This document shows, piece by piece, positions 22,330 through 34,859 of a stretch of 64,000 nt of DNA. The stretch is from positions 62,001 to 126,000 of the forward strand of contig WNNJ02003330.1 of the NCBI GenBank assembly GCA_012934845.2, written 5' to 3'. Position 1 is the first letter of the stretch. Each line of letters starts with the position of its first letter. Source of the stretch: Pomphorhynchus laevis. Lineage: Eukaryota > Acanthocephala > Palaeacanthocephala > Echinorhynchida > Pomphorhynchidae. The translations under genes and the position numbers were made by a program. Below the pieces are notes generated by a model, which saw only the letters and a list, made by a program, of their open reading frames with translations, was not told the DNA's origin and did no database searches.

Positions 22330-24146
22330 TTTACTGGAAGATTTGCTAAAGGATTTACTGAAAGGCTTTAATTAAGAATTTTCTTGATGTTTACTGAAGG
22401 ATTTACTGGAGAGTTTACTGAAGGATTTATTGAATGATTTAACGGAGGATGAACTGGAGGATTAATTGGATAATTTAGTTGAGTATTTACTTGATAATTA
22501 ACTGGAATATATACTCAAAGATTTAGTGGATGATTGGCTTGATGATTTGCTGATGGATTTACTGGAGGATAGACTAGAGGATATACTGGAGGATATACTG
22601 GCGGAAATACTGGATGATTTACATGAAGATTTACTAAAGGATTTACTGGATGATTTACTGGAGGAATAACCGGAGAATTTACTGAATTATTTAATTGAGG
22701 ATTTACTGGAGGATTTAATGTAGGATTTACTGGAGGATTTAATGGAGGATTTACCGGAGGATTTAGCGGAGGATTTACTGGAGAATTTACTGAAGGATTT
22801 ACTGGAGGATTTACTGGATGATTTACTGGAGGATTTACTGGAGGACATACTGGAGGATTTATTGGAGGATTTACTGGATGATTTACTGGAGGATTTACTG
22901 GAGGGTTTACTGGCTGATTTACTGGCTGATTTACTGGCGGATTTACTGGCGGATTTACTGGCGGATTTACTGGAGGATTTACTGGATTTACTGGATGATT
23001 TTCTGGAGGATTTACTGGAGGATTTACTGAAGGATTTACTGGAGGATTTACTGAAGGATTTACTGGAGGATTTACTGGAGGATTTACTGGAGGATTTACT
23101 GGAGGATTTACTGGAGGATTTACTGAAGGATTTACTGGAGGATTTACTGGAGGATTTACTGGATGATTCACTGGAGGATTTACTAGAGTATATACTCGAA
23201 GATTTACTGGAGGATTTACTGGATGATTTACTGAAGAATTTACTGGATGATTTACTGGAGGAATAACCGGAGAATTTACTGAATTATTTAATTGAGGATT
23301 TACTGGAGGATTTAATTGAGGATTTACTGATGGATTTAATGGGGGATTTACCGGAGGATTTAGCGGAGGATTTACTAGAGGATTTACTGGAGAATTTACT
23401 GAAGGATTTACTGAAGGATTTACTGGAGGATTTACTGGAGGATTTACTGAAGGATTTACTGGAGGATTTACTGGAGGATTTACTGGAGGATTTACTGGAG
23501 GATTTACTGGAGGATTTACTGGAGGATTTACTGGAGGATTTACTGGAGGATTTACTGAAGGATTTACTGGAGGATTTACTGAAGGATTTACTGGAGGATT
23601 TAATAAAGGATTTACTGGAGGATTTACAGGCGGATTTACTGGCGGATTTACTGGCGGATTTACTGGCGGATTTACTGGCGGATTTACTGGAGGATTTACT
23701 GGAGGATTTACTGGAGGATTTACTGGAGGATTTACTGGAGGATTTACTGAAGGATTTACTGGAGGATTTATAGGAGGATTTAGTGGATGATTTACTGGAG
23801 GATTTACTAGAGTATACACTCGAAGATTTACTGGAAAATTTACTGGATGATTTACTGAAGGATTTACTGAAGGATTTACTGGAGGATTTACTGGAGGATT
23901 TACTGGATGATTTACTGGAGGATTTACTAGAGTATATACTCGAAGATTTACTGGAGGATTTACTGGAGGATTTACTGGAGGATTTACTGGAGGATTTACT
24001 GGAGGATTTACTGGAGGATTTACTGGAGGATTTACTGGAGGATTTACTGGAGGATTTACTGAAGGATTTACTGAAGGATTTACTGGAGGATTTACTGGAG
24101 GATTTACTTGAGGATTTACTGGAGGATTTACTGGAGGATTAACTAG
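22330..24146. repeat. 12-bp minisatellite, GGATTTACTGGA units, about 1.8 kb
   Basis: About 150 units of a 12-bp motif (GGAGGATTTACT with variants GAAGGATTTACT, TGATTTACTGGA and GGCGGATTTACT). Higher-order structure is visible. The block GAGGAATAACCGGAGAATTT recurs at 22661 and 23258 (597 bp apart), and CTAGAGTATAYACTCGAAG recurs near 23183, 23807 and 23927 (624 and 120 bp apart). Because the unit is a multiple of three and stop-free in several frames, both strands show long ORFs (PPVN repeats on minus, EDLL repeats on plus). These are by-products rather than genes. It abuts the 5' end of LINE C. Confidence 0.95.
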
Positions 24147-24256
24147 ATTTGAAGGCTTCGATATTCACATGTGGGAACTTGATAAACTCGCAGTGTTGTT
24201 ATTGTCTAGATTTGTTTTCAATTGACGAGTTCGTATAACTCTAGTATTATGCCTCA
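24147..24256. other. short spacer with inverted repeat
   Basis: Unique sequence with a small ATTATGCCTCATATTATTAGGCATAAT inverted repeat near its end, just before LINE A starts. Confidence 0.5.
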
Positions 24257-25870
24257 TATTATTAGGCATAATATTATGCCTCATCCTTTCGGAACTCTTT
24301 CATCTTCTCCCTGTCTCAACTTCCGAAGTCTCATATGTTCTCGTGTCCTTGCGCAGCAAAACCTCACCTGCCGATCCCCTGCCTACCCACATACTTAAAT
24401 CCATATGCTCATCGATATCCCTTTTTCTCAGAACTTTGTTTAAATCGTCCATCCGCAGTCGTATCTTCCCTTCACACTGGAAATCTGCAATCGTTCGTGC
24501 CATCCTTAAGAAACAATCGCTCGACCCCTCCCTTCCTTCCAGCTATCGACTCATTTCACTACTCCCTACTCTTTCTAAGCTCTTAGAACGCCTCATCTTA
24601 ATACAGATCAACGCTTATCTCTCCTCATCCAATCTGTAACCTCCTTTCCAATTCGCTTTCCGCTTTAATCACTCCACAGAAATCGCCTGCGTGAAAGTTT
24701 ATAGCGACCTACTCATTTCTCGTGGCAAGGCACTATTTAGTGTTCTCATCTCCCTCGAGCTATAATCCGCCTTCGACATCGTCGACAACTGCATCATCCT
24801 TTCTCGCCTTAGTTATGATTACGGATTTTCTTCCTCCTCAGCTGCATGGTTTGCCTCATAATTATCCGACCGTTCCTTTTATGTCTGTTCAAATTCATCA
24901 TCCTCTATTCCCATCCCTATCTTTTGCGGGGTCCCACAAGGTTCAGTCCTAGGTCCCCTGCTTTTCTCTTTTCTACTCGGCGATCTCTCTCCGCTTATCA
25001 AACCTTACTCTTTTAACGTCATGCAATACGCCGATGACATCCTCATCTATGCTCATGCACACGCACATCGCATACACGATATCGGCATTTCTGCTTCAAA
25101 CTGTCTTCTATCTACAAACGTCTCTCCCATCTTCGTCTCGTTCTAAGCACAGACAAGTCTAAAATAATGTGGATCCTCCACAGTCAACCTAACATATCTC
25201 CTCCCCCGTCAACCTAACATATTTCCTCCCTGTATCTTTTGCCTCATCAATTATCCCCGTAGTCCACAATCTCACTTTCTTAGGATTCCATTTCGATGAT
25301 CACCTTTCCCTTAAAATCGTCTCTTTTTTCATCGCTTCTTTTCCCTAAAATCGATTACTGCCTCTGCCTTTTCGCCAATTCTCCAAAATTCATCATCCTA
25401 CCCCTAAAAAGCATCATCAACTCCGCCGTTCGAGTGCTCCTACGTCTCCGTCGATTTGCCGAACACATCCACATATCTTGCCCAACTTTCCTGTCCTACC
25501 ATCCACATCTGCATCAAACTCCGAATTTTCTCAAAACGCTTCGTCTCATCGCTATCTGCTTCCCATCGTTCATCAACATCCCTTTCTTAGACGACGCTCA
25601 TCCCACCTATCTATCACCGCGTTCACGTAATTCCCACTTATTCTACGTTCCCAATTACTCTAACCACTTCGGTCTCCGATCCTTCCTCGTCGCGGCCCTA
25701 CTCGCCTGGAATCAGTTCCCACTTGACGTCCGCCGCGCTCCCTCCTTTATTGCATTCAAATGCCAGATCCGTACCCACCTCCTCGAAATATTATTTACAT
25801 TTCTTTTTGTTGTGATCATGTAAGCGTGCGCCGGCACACATTTGCCAAGTAAAAATAATTTTTTTTATAA
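24257..25870 (+). mobile_element. LINE family A, longest copy
   Basis: Plus-strand copy extending further upstream than the one at 8742. A 98-codon frame at 24343-24639 shows the RT N-terminus (SKTSPADPLPTHILKSICSS, SHWKSAIVRAILKKQSLD, PTLSKLLERLILIQINAYLS). The YADD core lies near 25028 and the C-terminal 175-codon frame at 25296-25823 is identical in protein to that of the other copy. The endonuclease half is missing. From 24615 on it belongs to the segmental duplication. Confidence 0.87.
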
Positions 25871-26331
25871 AGGAAGGAGATAATTTATTTGCCGTAATAA
25901 AATTTTATGTCTAAATATAGGCCTACAGTAATTATAGAGCTATATATAGAGTTGTATAGAGTAAGGTATAGAGGGCATTCAGAACTAACTCATTTATCAT
26001 CCAACAAATCAATAGCATCATTGTGCATTTCAAAGTCGAAACATTTGGAAAACTGAATATTTTTTCCATTTTGTTAATTCTAAATTGTATAATAACACAA
26101 ACTTTTGATATTTGGATAGTTTTACAAAGTGACTACTGAAAGTAATCTCCAATGATTCAGATGTAGTTGAAGGCATTTTTGATTTTTCTTTATAAATTTT
26201 AATGTAAACAGCCTACGAAATAACAATAACATCAGTATATTTGGTCTTTATTTACTTTCAAATCCAAATTCGCTTCGATCTTCATATTGATAACAGCCTC
26301 GTCTGTCAGGGATAGGATAGTAGTGATATTT

Positions 26332-26680
26332 TTATTGCCCAAATGATTCTAGAATGACATTTATTCTTAGAATATTTGGGAATTTACCATATTGACTGAT
26401 TCTATCGATTATTTCTGTGAATGCTGTTTTAATATTTGGACTATTTTGTTCTAACTTTATCAAAGTGCCTAGTAGAAACCTATCATAGTGTACACATGAA
26501 TATTCAGATACCAATATTATGCCTACGCATAATGGTTCTAATGATTTACATAATGGGATTGCATCATTTCCATATGGGTTATAATATTTCTCGAGTATAT
26601 CATACAACTGTTGTAAAATGGCTTGGAAGAATCCACTTCCTTTATAAATATACGAATCAACTTTATATATATGTATAATT
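26332..26680 (-). pseudogene. unassigned ORF, copy 2 of the possible host exon
   Basis: Counterpart of 10464-10844, with NIKTAFTEIID and QYGKFPNILR where copy 1 has NLKTAF and QYDKF. The frame is preserved but so short a divergence says nothing about selection. Family not recognised. Confidence 0.35.
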
Positions 26681-27269
26681 CAAAACAATAAGGAGATTAT
26701 AATTTATCAAGGACACTTAGAAGCGATTCACAGTGATCAACGGAGTGCCGAATAGTGTAGTAATTTATTTTGATGGTTAAATGCATATTTATATCGGAAA
26801 AAACGATGGATAATAGGGGTAATAACTGTTTGGAGCATTTAGTTGAATTTTCTTTCTTAATTCGAGAACATAGTTTCTTACATTGTAAGCCTTTACCAAT
26901 CGGATATCTATTTTTACTCTTGTGATTGCAGTACTCAAAGTTTGGTAGAATATTAAGTATACGATTGGGTAAATATTTCTAGCTGTAATTTATAAGCATC
27001 ATCAGCATGTTCATTTATTAATAATAAATGCTTTATTTAGCAAAGTATAACAACTTTGTAATATAATAATATCTTATATTTTATTTATAGTGGCAAATGC
27101 ACGCCTATGCGCGCTTACATGCCGACGTAGAAGAAATATACTAAGCAAGAAAACAAAAACAATAGAATGTAAAATGAAAATGTTGATGAAATTGAAGCAA
27201 GTGTATTGAAGATAAAGGAGATGAGTGGAATGTGACAAGGCGTCCGGGATAAACAAAAAATGTTGAGTG

Positions 27270-28691
27270 GTTTAGTTAATGAGTTATGAGGAATTGTGAG
27301 TTGGATACAATGTTGAGGGAATAAATAGATTTATTGTGGATGAGGAGCCATAATGCAGGAAGGTAAACGTTTTTTTTGAAGAGTGGAATCGACGAGGAAG
27401 AACGGACGTATTCTGGCAAAGAATTCAAGGAGGGTGGATCAGCGACGATAAAAGAGCGGAGGTCATAGTTGGTTAAGTGCGGAGAGACGTGGAGAAGTAA
27501 AGAATTACTTGATCGCATAGTCAAGGAGGCATAACGCGAATCATCAAGGTAAGCAAGTTGTAAGTAGGATAATGAGTGGTAAAATAGATGACAAAAGATA
27601 ACAATACGCAACAAATTAAACACGAAGGTTAATTGTAGGCCTAGATACGACGGAAAATTATGGAAGATATGGTCATAGCGACCAAGACGCAAGAGGACAT
27701 GATCAGCAGAGTTTATGATACGTGGGATAGGTAAAAGCGCAGAATTGGAAGAGTTGGCAAATAAGCTGAGGTAATATTCGATTCTGGGAAATATGAGAGG
27801 CGATATAAGATCGAGACAATGGCGGAAGACGATTAGCCTACGAATGCGAAGGAGGTCACGAAGAAATAAACGCAAACTTTGTCATGAACAAAAGGTTTGA
27901 GTGAAGGGAAATTGTCGAAGTGAAAACCTAGAAAAATCATATTGTCAACAATTTGGAGGATGATCGAATTAACGGATAAAATAGGTGGAGTTATGTCGAG
28001 GTGATGAGGGATGATCCACATTATTATGGACTTTTCAGTATTAGGAGCTAGAATAATAGAGGAAAGATGGCTGGAGATAGGCTAAGACAATTTCTGGCAG
28101 AAGTTGAGATGTTGTGGATACCGTACTATATGGAAGGAGATATAAATGAGGAGTTTGAGTCAACACAAAAAGAGCGTTTGGAGAGATAAGATGTGAACCA
28201 GGCCATTAAAAACTGAGAAACCATAGTCGTGACAAAGCCGAGATAGTAGAACAGAATGATCAACAAATATCAAAATCAGAAGAGAGGGTAGGATCTAATA
28301 ATCGACAATGTCAAACGCAGAAGATACTATCTACTTCGCGTGCTGTAAGTAGATTACTGAAACACTTTAGACAAACAAGTTCAGTAGAGTGATTAGAACG
28401 GAAGGCAGATTGAAAGGGTGACTAAATTTGAGAAAACAAGGTATATATTGACTTAATGTAACACAAGACGCACAAGGAGTTTAGATAAAGTCATAAGAGA
28501 AATCGGGCGGTGTGTAGATAATAGTAAAGGATCGAGGGACGGTTTCTTTAGATGAGGACGTACGATGGCTGATTTTCAGTTCTATAGAAAAATGTAGCTA
28601 CGAATAGAAAAATTGAAAAGGTTGGTAAGGAACGATGATATGATGGAATGAATTGGGTCGGCAAGTGAAGAGGTATTGGGCATAAATAGAG
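27270..28691 (-). mobile_element. LINE family B, 3' part in duplication copy 2
   Basis: Matches 11400-12822. It keeps a longer open frame (27276-27875, 199 codons; RDLLRIRRLIVFRHCLDLI, FPRIEYYLSLFANSS) than copy 1, because the two differ at 14 positions within 123 bp here. The 5' part of the element is absent beyond the duplication breakpoint. Confidence 0.88.
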
Positions 28692-28739
28692 GAAAGCACC
28701 TTACTAAAACTTAAAATTTCTCATTGAGGCAATCAATTT

Positions 28740-29010
28740 GAGGCGTTCTATATATAACACCAAGAGTGAACTGTTTATGTTCTACTGACATACTTGCAAG
28801 TAAAATCTCTAAATTTCAACAGAGTATTCGAGTATTCCGTCACAATATTCACAGTTAGATTTAATGTTTAAAGCAACTCCACCACTTTTACGACGAGGCG
28901 ATCTGTCTACATGAACGAAACGATAACCATCTACACTCACTAGATTTTCAATGATACTATCATGAAGCCAGTTTCTGAAATTGCAAAAACATTATAATTT
29001 GATGACACCA
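28740..29010 (-). mobile_element. LINE APE-endonuclease scrap
   Basis: In one minus-strand frame (about 28982 to 28852) the sequence reads NFRNWLHDSIIENLVSVDGY, then RFVHVDRSPRRKSGGVAL. This is the ETWL...GY...RDR...GGGVA block of CR1/Jockey endonucleases. No RT part adjoins it. The source family is not A, B, C or D. Confidence 0.6.
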
Positions 29011-29975
29011 TATAGCATCGAAATTCGTCTAAATTACAAAGTAAGTTAGAATAACCAACTTTGAATTAGAAGTCACACTCATTTTGCAAGTCACCTGATT
29101 GATTGACTTCGTTAAAATCAACTAGCGTTCCTAATGATCTCGAATCACGATAAGGCAGATGGCGTCATCCACCAAATAAAAGGTCTGCGACGGCAGACCT
29201 AACAATCCCGTATGCAAAAGTTTATTTCTGCATAGGCTAAACTCTATCTCATTTCTTTTTGGCATTCGCAAGACGTTCCCTTTCATTGCTAGATAGATCC
29301 TTAAATATTTGAACGTTGCGAACTTTTAACATTATGCCGCATGAAAGTAAAATCGAAGCTTCTTCAGATGTTAGAACCATCTTTAATTATCTGACATTTC
29401 CACCTTCACGACTACCTAAACGGAAAAGCTTCTTAGCTTTAAGTCTCTTAGAAATTTCATACTCTCCTTATCTAAACATAGTTGATATTACTGAACGCAC
29501 AGAGGAAACATCGTCATCTAAGCGATCTTAAAGAGTGAAAGAACTCTACAGATATATTAGCGAACATCACACAGCTTGATCAATCATAATTTACTCGTTG
29601 TTTTTCCGCACTCACTGTTGAAATCTTATTAGTCCCTGAAACAGAATCACTATAAGTATTGCTCAAATGATGCAAACGTGAAAATATGTGATTGCGCACT
29701 GTGTATGGAACATGCTTGGTCTCTCGGTACAATTGTCTCTCTGAATATATTTGGAGTTGCTATTAGTGCTAACATCGTTTAATTTAAGGACAGAATCTGG
29801 AATATCATTTCGGAATATATATGAAGCCGTATTCGTCGATTGATACTGATTTCTGATAGACTGATTGCTATTGATTGCATGTGACGAGAAGGTTCGCGAT
29901 TGATATCTAACAGTATGTAGAGTATTAACAGCTTGACATATTGATTTGCAATTGGTATCACTATCTTCAACAACT
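29011..29975. other. non-coding stretch
   Basis: No element or gene is recognised. A 71-codon ORF at 29316-29531 (plus; MRTFNIMPHESKIEASSD) has no family resemblance. A small perfect hairpin AGGTCTGC/GCAGACCT lies near 29180. Confidence 0.4.
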
Positions 29976-30258
29976 TGATGACATATAATAATAAGGATTT
30001 TATTAACAACTATATAACCGATAAGAAAAAAACGATAACTAACTATCTAAAAAAGCGAGACAATAAAGAATAAGTTTCCAAAAAGATCGCTCTTCGTCGT
30101 CTTCATTCATCATGGCCTCAGGTCCGGCGGGATCTGAGCCCCACAGCCAATCCAACACGCCGCCCTTCGACTGAACCACCCGGGGTCATTCACCCCCCGA
30201 AGAGTCCAATCGGAGCGGACTATGCTGGGTAAACGCGAGATGAGCAGCTTGAGAAACC

Positions 30259-32566
30259 TTAGCCTTTGCTCTGGGGGCGTCCTCTAGAAAAGAAGACTAA
30301 TCCCGAGATAGCCCAGGTGCCCCAGAGGCGCACCTGGGTTTTCCCTATTAATGACAGATGCTGGGCCCGTTTCAGGGCCCACCTAGCTCTCTTCAGGATA
30401 CGTTTAAGTCTATCCAGGTCGGCTTTCGCCGACCAGTTCACCGTAATGGTGAACCCCAGGTATTTTACTCGACTCGTGAAGACAGGAAGGGGTTGATTTA
30501 TCAAAATGGAGGAGAGGGCAGAGAGTGCTAATCTCTTAAGCTTTTTCTTTGTTGCATTGGCGCTATAAAATACCACCACCTGCGATTTGGCGGAGTTTAA
30601 AATAAGATTGGACTTGGGTAACTGGTCTTTTAATCTTAAAAAGAAACGGCTGATGTCCGAGACTATGTCTTTGCACCTGCGTCCAGAAAACAGGGCTGTG
30701 GTATCATCAGCGTATACCACTAGACGTTGTTCGCGTTTAAATATTTTAAAGAGTTCAATGGATGCAGCAAGAAATAAGATAGGAGAGAGGGGAGCCTTGA
30801 GGCACACCTGTAATAGGGTAGAACTGATGCGCATCAGGGTCGTCTTCATAATAGAATCGCTTGGTGTACAGCAGTATCTCCACCCTGTTAACAATTCTCG
30901 CAGGCAACCCGAGTGACCTGAGAGAAGAGATAACAAATGGAATGGAAATGCGGTCAAATGCAGCAGAGAAATCAAGGAAAACAGCCACAGCTAGCTGATG
31001 ACTGTTCTCCTGACAAAACCGATGCACTTCACCAACTGCTGAATGAACCGAGCGACCTTTGACAAACCCATGGAAACCAGGTGGGATTAAATTACGCCTA
31101 CTTAGATGAATGCGTATTCTACGCGGAAGCGCTTTTTCGTAGATCGAGACGAGGGAATTTTGAATCGAAATGGGCCGCAGGTCTTTAGGACAAGAGACCG
31201 GATACTTTTTTGGAATAAAAATTCTCTTGCTAATGTTGATGCCGGCCACATCGGATGGGGTGGCTAATAGCATTGTGACGGCCACCTCCCTTCTTTGATC
31301 GGCTGTCAATAGCTGACAGATACGAGAAGAGAGTGGAGCGATGGATTTGGAGGTGCCCGGAAGAGGCCCCCAGGCGTTGAGAATATCTGTGACAGATAAG
31401 TCTCTACTCCTGAAGTCTCCCCAGGACGGGATTGGTTGCGGAGATTGCGTGGCTCCATAATTGTGTAGGGCTAGTGACTCCTCCAAAACTTTATCAAGGC
31501 CTATACTACCGATCCAGCCCAAAGCCCTATCCTTCCAACAAACAAACTTCTCATTCTTGAATATCTTCCAAAAGGAAGACTGGGATGGATTAAGGGAAGC
31601 AATGCTAACCTTATCTCTACCCAGTTGGAACCTATATCTAGTGCTCCAATATTTCTTCGAGAGAACTTGCCTGGCAGAAGCAGAGAGATTGGGGAGACGG
31701 AGCAAATATGATAGGGTCTTTAGTTTTGTCGGAGTGTGTCTGAAAATACGACCTTTATAGGTTGTAGAAAGCAATGCGGTGGCTTGCGAGGAGAGGTAGG
31801 AATTAAATTCGGTTAAACTCTCATTACCAATTCGGGGGAAACGTTGGATAGCAGCCTGAAAGAAAGCCACTCTGATAGGGTCAAAGTGGAATCTCCTTCG
31901 AAGCAGCGTATCCTCTTCTATCCGCCAGCGAATTAGATCATGAGAGGTGGACAGATGTTGCCGCGACTGCTCCGTACAGAAGGGTTTTAGCAACCACTTC
32001 TCATGGAGCAGTAATAAATCGAGGAGTGAATTCGTTGATGTGCAATGAAAGGTTGGGGAGGGTGGTTTATGAATAAGATAACCGTTCCTGGCTCTGCGGA
32101 GTACTGCATTAATCCAACGACCAGTTCTGTCGTTAAAGTCACCTAGTACTATGTCGTAACCGCTGTCGATAATTCTATCCAGGAGGTCACGGTTCTTGTG
32201 AATCTCTCCTGGACGGATGTAGACATTGGCTAGACTAAGGCGTTTACCGTTCTTACTTAGTGAAACTACTAAACAAGAAAGGGCTGGACAAGAATAATTT
32301 AAAAGGAGGGAGGATCTTAAAGAGCATTTAACTAAGGTCAAGAGTCCTTGAGATGAAGATGAGTGAGGAGGGGTTATGTACGGAGTATAGTGGGAACAAA
32401 TGTGCTTAGGGATGAATCGAGTAATGTCCTGGGGGATACGGATAGACCGCGTCTCCTGAAGGACTATAACATCCGCATCTCTACCAGATAAAAGTCTAAG
32501 GGCAGAAGCTCCTCCCGAATTCCACTGAAGAATATTCAGTGAAAAAGGCTTTCGAGTACCCTGCAT
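30259..32566 (-). CDS. LINE D ORF2, APE endonuclease and reverse transcriptase
   Basis: It begins with an ATG at 32566 (MQGTRKPFSLNILQWNSGG). The endonuclease domain holds DVIVLQET, IVLGDFNDRTGRW and STSHDLIRW in the first 220 residues. The RT domain holds SCPKDLRPISIQNSL, VAVFLDFSAAFDRIS, GVPQGSPLS and, after the frame change, VVYADDTTALFSG. A single frameshift near 30785-30795, within the PQGSPLSP motif, splits it into 603 and about 180 codons, so this copy would make no full RT. It ends soon after VKYLGFTITVNWS. No RNase H or C-terminal CCHC is seen. The product would nick and copy into genomic DNA by target-primed reverse transcription. Confidence 0.9.
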
Positions 32567-32600
32567 TGTGTTAGGTCAGCTGTATGGGATTGCCACATCC

Positions 32601-33772
32601 CTAGACAGAGCCAGGGGTGGAGGGGTTACCCCCTCCACCACTGGCGCTGTCCAAGGTGTGCACTTGCCCACGGGCATTATCTTCATTTCCCTGGGAGGCC
32701 TGTTGTAGTAATTTTCCAATCTTCAATGGAGGAACAGAGTGAGTGGCTCCACCTCTTTTCTGCGATTTCTTCGATACTGGGACGACCGGCGATGAAATTT
32801 CAGGAGCTGTGAAAAGTGTTGCAAGCATGCTAGATATAAGTTTCTCCATGTCCATTTTAGTAGATCTTTTGTAGGAATCCAGAAGGTGTATAATATCCTT
32901 GTCCGACATACGGTTCACCGGAATGGCTGCAGTGGCAGCCGACAGTCTGTTAGGAGTAACAGGTGGAGACACGTGAACATTCCTGTATTTTTTTAAAAAG
33001 GGGCACTTTCTAGACCATGCAGGGTGGTCCCCTTTACAGTTCGCGCATTTGGGAGAAACCACACATTTCTCCCCTTTTAGTAATGAGCTGCAGGAGTCCA
33101 TGGAGCATACTCCGCAGATACGAGCTTTTGAACAATTTGATCCCCAGTGCCCCCAGACGTGGCAGACGTTGCAATGGGGGTAGGTAAGGTTGTCCTCATC
33201 AACTATAGAGAAGAGAAGGTTATAACCTAGGAAAGGGTTGCAGGCTGACTGGGATAACGTTAGACTGTGCCCGGATTCCGCCGAGCAGAAAGCAACTGGA
33301 ATCGGGAAACCATTCTTGTCTTTCAGAGTCCTAACGTTCGAGAGTTTGAACAAGGATTTTAGAGCTTGAAGGTCATCATCTTCTAGATGAGGAGGGAAGT
33401 TCGATATTCTCAAGGTCGAGAGAATAGGTTTATGCTCGATCATTCCAAGACCATTGAGATTACGTTTGAAAAAATTAACGTACTCAGTTGCTAGCTCATT
33501 GGTAGCAAATGAGATTTTTATAGTTGAATCAAACATTTTCACAGAATTAAAAATAATCCTGTTGGGATAATCATTTACAAACCTCCTTAGAAATATTGAG
33601 AAAAGCTTATGTCGCTCTTGAGGTTGGGTTAGTTTGATAAAAATTTAGTTTCTTAACTTCGGAATAGGGAGAGTACCTTGTTAATCATAGTACCATCGGT
33701 AGATAATAAACCACTTACCTTAGAGCCTGTATTCAAGGAAGTTCCCTGAGAATTGAGGGAATTACTATCCAT
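32601..33772 (-). CDS. LINE D ORF1, gag-like nucleic-acid-binding protein
   Basis: The uninterrupted part (32601-33542, 313 codons) has an RRM-like start (KPILSTLRISNFPPHLEDDD) and then a run of CCHC/CCCH knuckles: CNVCHVWGHWGSNC, CGVCSMDSC and CANCKGDHPAWSRKC, as in gag-like ORF1 of I/R1/Jockey LINEs. The natural start is probably the ATG at 33772 (MDSNSLNSQGTSLNTGSK). The frame from there stops after about 40 codons and resumes in another phase as QPQERHKLFSIFLRR. The gap to ORF2 is about 34 bp. Confidence 0.82.
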
Positions 33773-33790
33773 TTCTGTAAAATTTTCCGT

Positions 33791-34859
33791 AGTAAATCCA
33801 AGTAGTTGTATGTTTATTAGAAACCAAAATTTTTTGCTGTGATTTTCTTCTTTTAATTGAATTCTTTATTTGTTGACGTTTTTTGAAATTTAATCATATA
33901 AACGACCTAAAGAATTAGATTTCAGGCCTGCTAGATCCAATCGGTACAATTATCCGTAGTTTAGTTTTGATATTGTAAGAGTTTTTAATAACCAAGACTA
34001 ATTTTAACTTGATCTATATAGACAGGAGCAGTATGTTGAATCTTTCAATAAGTGAGCTTGTGAAAGCAACTGTGTGACATATGATATCATGATATCCAAT
34101 AACATTAACATCAAGCGGAGGCACTACATTTTGATCGTGACCAAATAGTCTGATATTTCTAGTATCCGTTTCGGAGAATGGATTGCACATATTTATCAAA
34201 TCAATTAGCACTTTCTATTCCTAATTAACAAGTTTTCTGCTCAATTTCTAAACGATGTTGTGACTGTAAATTAATATGTAGTTTGTCTATCCCTCGAGCA
34301 CAGCAGAATCCACAAAATAATAGCTTTGTCGACAAAGAATTTACTATACCTTCTGAACAGGCAATCGTTGTCCGAATATCACAGTCAGGTACGTCGCAGC
34401 CAACTTGTTGAGATACAAACGATCTTTCTACATCGTCAATATTTCCATAATTGACTGTAATTAGACCAAAAATTGTGTGAAACTATTAATCTTACAGGGC
34501 ATAGATAATTGTATGTTATTATCTCTCAAATGTATGTTATTATTATACCTTAAACGTTTTTATGTCTCTAACTTTTATCTCAATTTTTTACATAAAAACA
34601 TGTTTTAATATATGAAACATGCAAATATCCAAAAGCATTTCACCTGACATATAATTTTTGATATTATTTTTAATCTTATATGAACAAATAAAATTAACCT
34701 TATTAAAAACTATGACGATAATATAAAAACATTTTTACAACGATATATATTTTTTCAATAGAAAATAATTTATTACATAATTACAATTCATAGGTTACCC
34801 TCAAATGCGTCCTTAAACTTGATAACAAAATTTTTTTGCTGTTTTTTACACCCCCATTG
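33791..34859. other. non-coding stretch
   Basis: AT-rich DNA. A 65-codon minus ORF (34014-34211) and other small frames show no family resemblance. Nothing further is seen. Confidence 0.4.

Larger units (their letters stand above)
18840..22330 (-). mobile_element. LINE family C, endonuclease plus RT, decayed
   Basis: Minus-strand Jockey/CR1-like LINE related to A and B. Endonuclease: FIVLGDINARLDRL and THILGGILDIV near 21600-21850, then DPALSDHFLV near 21640. RT: LADFIPLRILKLLS and LPLSYRPISILPTLFKILEH near 20700-20930, LDLSYAFDIVDHKILL near 20540, LVFLGVHFDNNLNLDPF near 20010 and LFPRIDYCLSLL near 19870. The 3' end, with WACKH and the terminal WIRYPEIRRVNSHWALP-like coding, lies near 18920-19130. 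A further 3' UTR-like part runs to about 18840. It has several frameshifts. Its 3' region is duplicated around a piece of XPR1 (see 19264-19379). Confidence 0.85.
24615..28691. repeat. segmental duplication, copy 2 (4.1 kb)
   Basis: Second copy of 8742-12822. The left junction is inside LINE A, which continues upstream here but not in copy 1. The right junction is inside LINE B, which continues in copy 1 but not here. Identity is about 99 percent except for the patch at 27672-27794. Confidence 0.92.
29976..33790 (-). mobile_element. LINE family D, copy 1, almost complete
   Basis: A two-ORF LINE of the I/R1/Jockey group, APE-type. ORF1 (gag-like, CCHC) lies at about 32601-33772, ORF2 (endonuclease plus RT) at about 30259-32566, then a GC-rich 3' UTR to about 29980. 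The 3' boundary is where it stops matching copy 2 at 35850 (shared TTAACAACTATATA end). It looks young relative to families A-C: one frameshift in ORF2 and one near the start of ORF1. It is much richer in G+C than its surroundings, which suggests different base pressure or recent arrival. Confidence 0.9.

Noticed and set aside
22515-23819. 434-codon PPVN-repeat protein on the minus strand
   Set aside because: It follows from a 12-bp tandem repeat that is stop-free in several frames on both strands. No unique domain or independent coding sign is present.
22742-24142. Acidic EDLL-repeat proteins on the plus strand
   Set aside because: Same minisatellite read on the other strand.
30266-30916. 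Plus-strand ORFs over LINE D
   Set aside because: They are antisense shadows of the LINE D reverse transcriptase frame.
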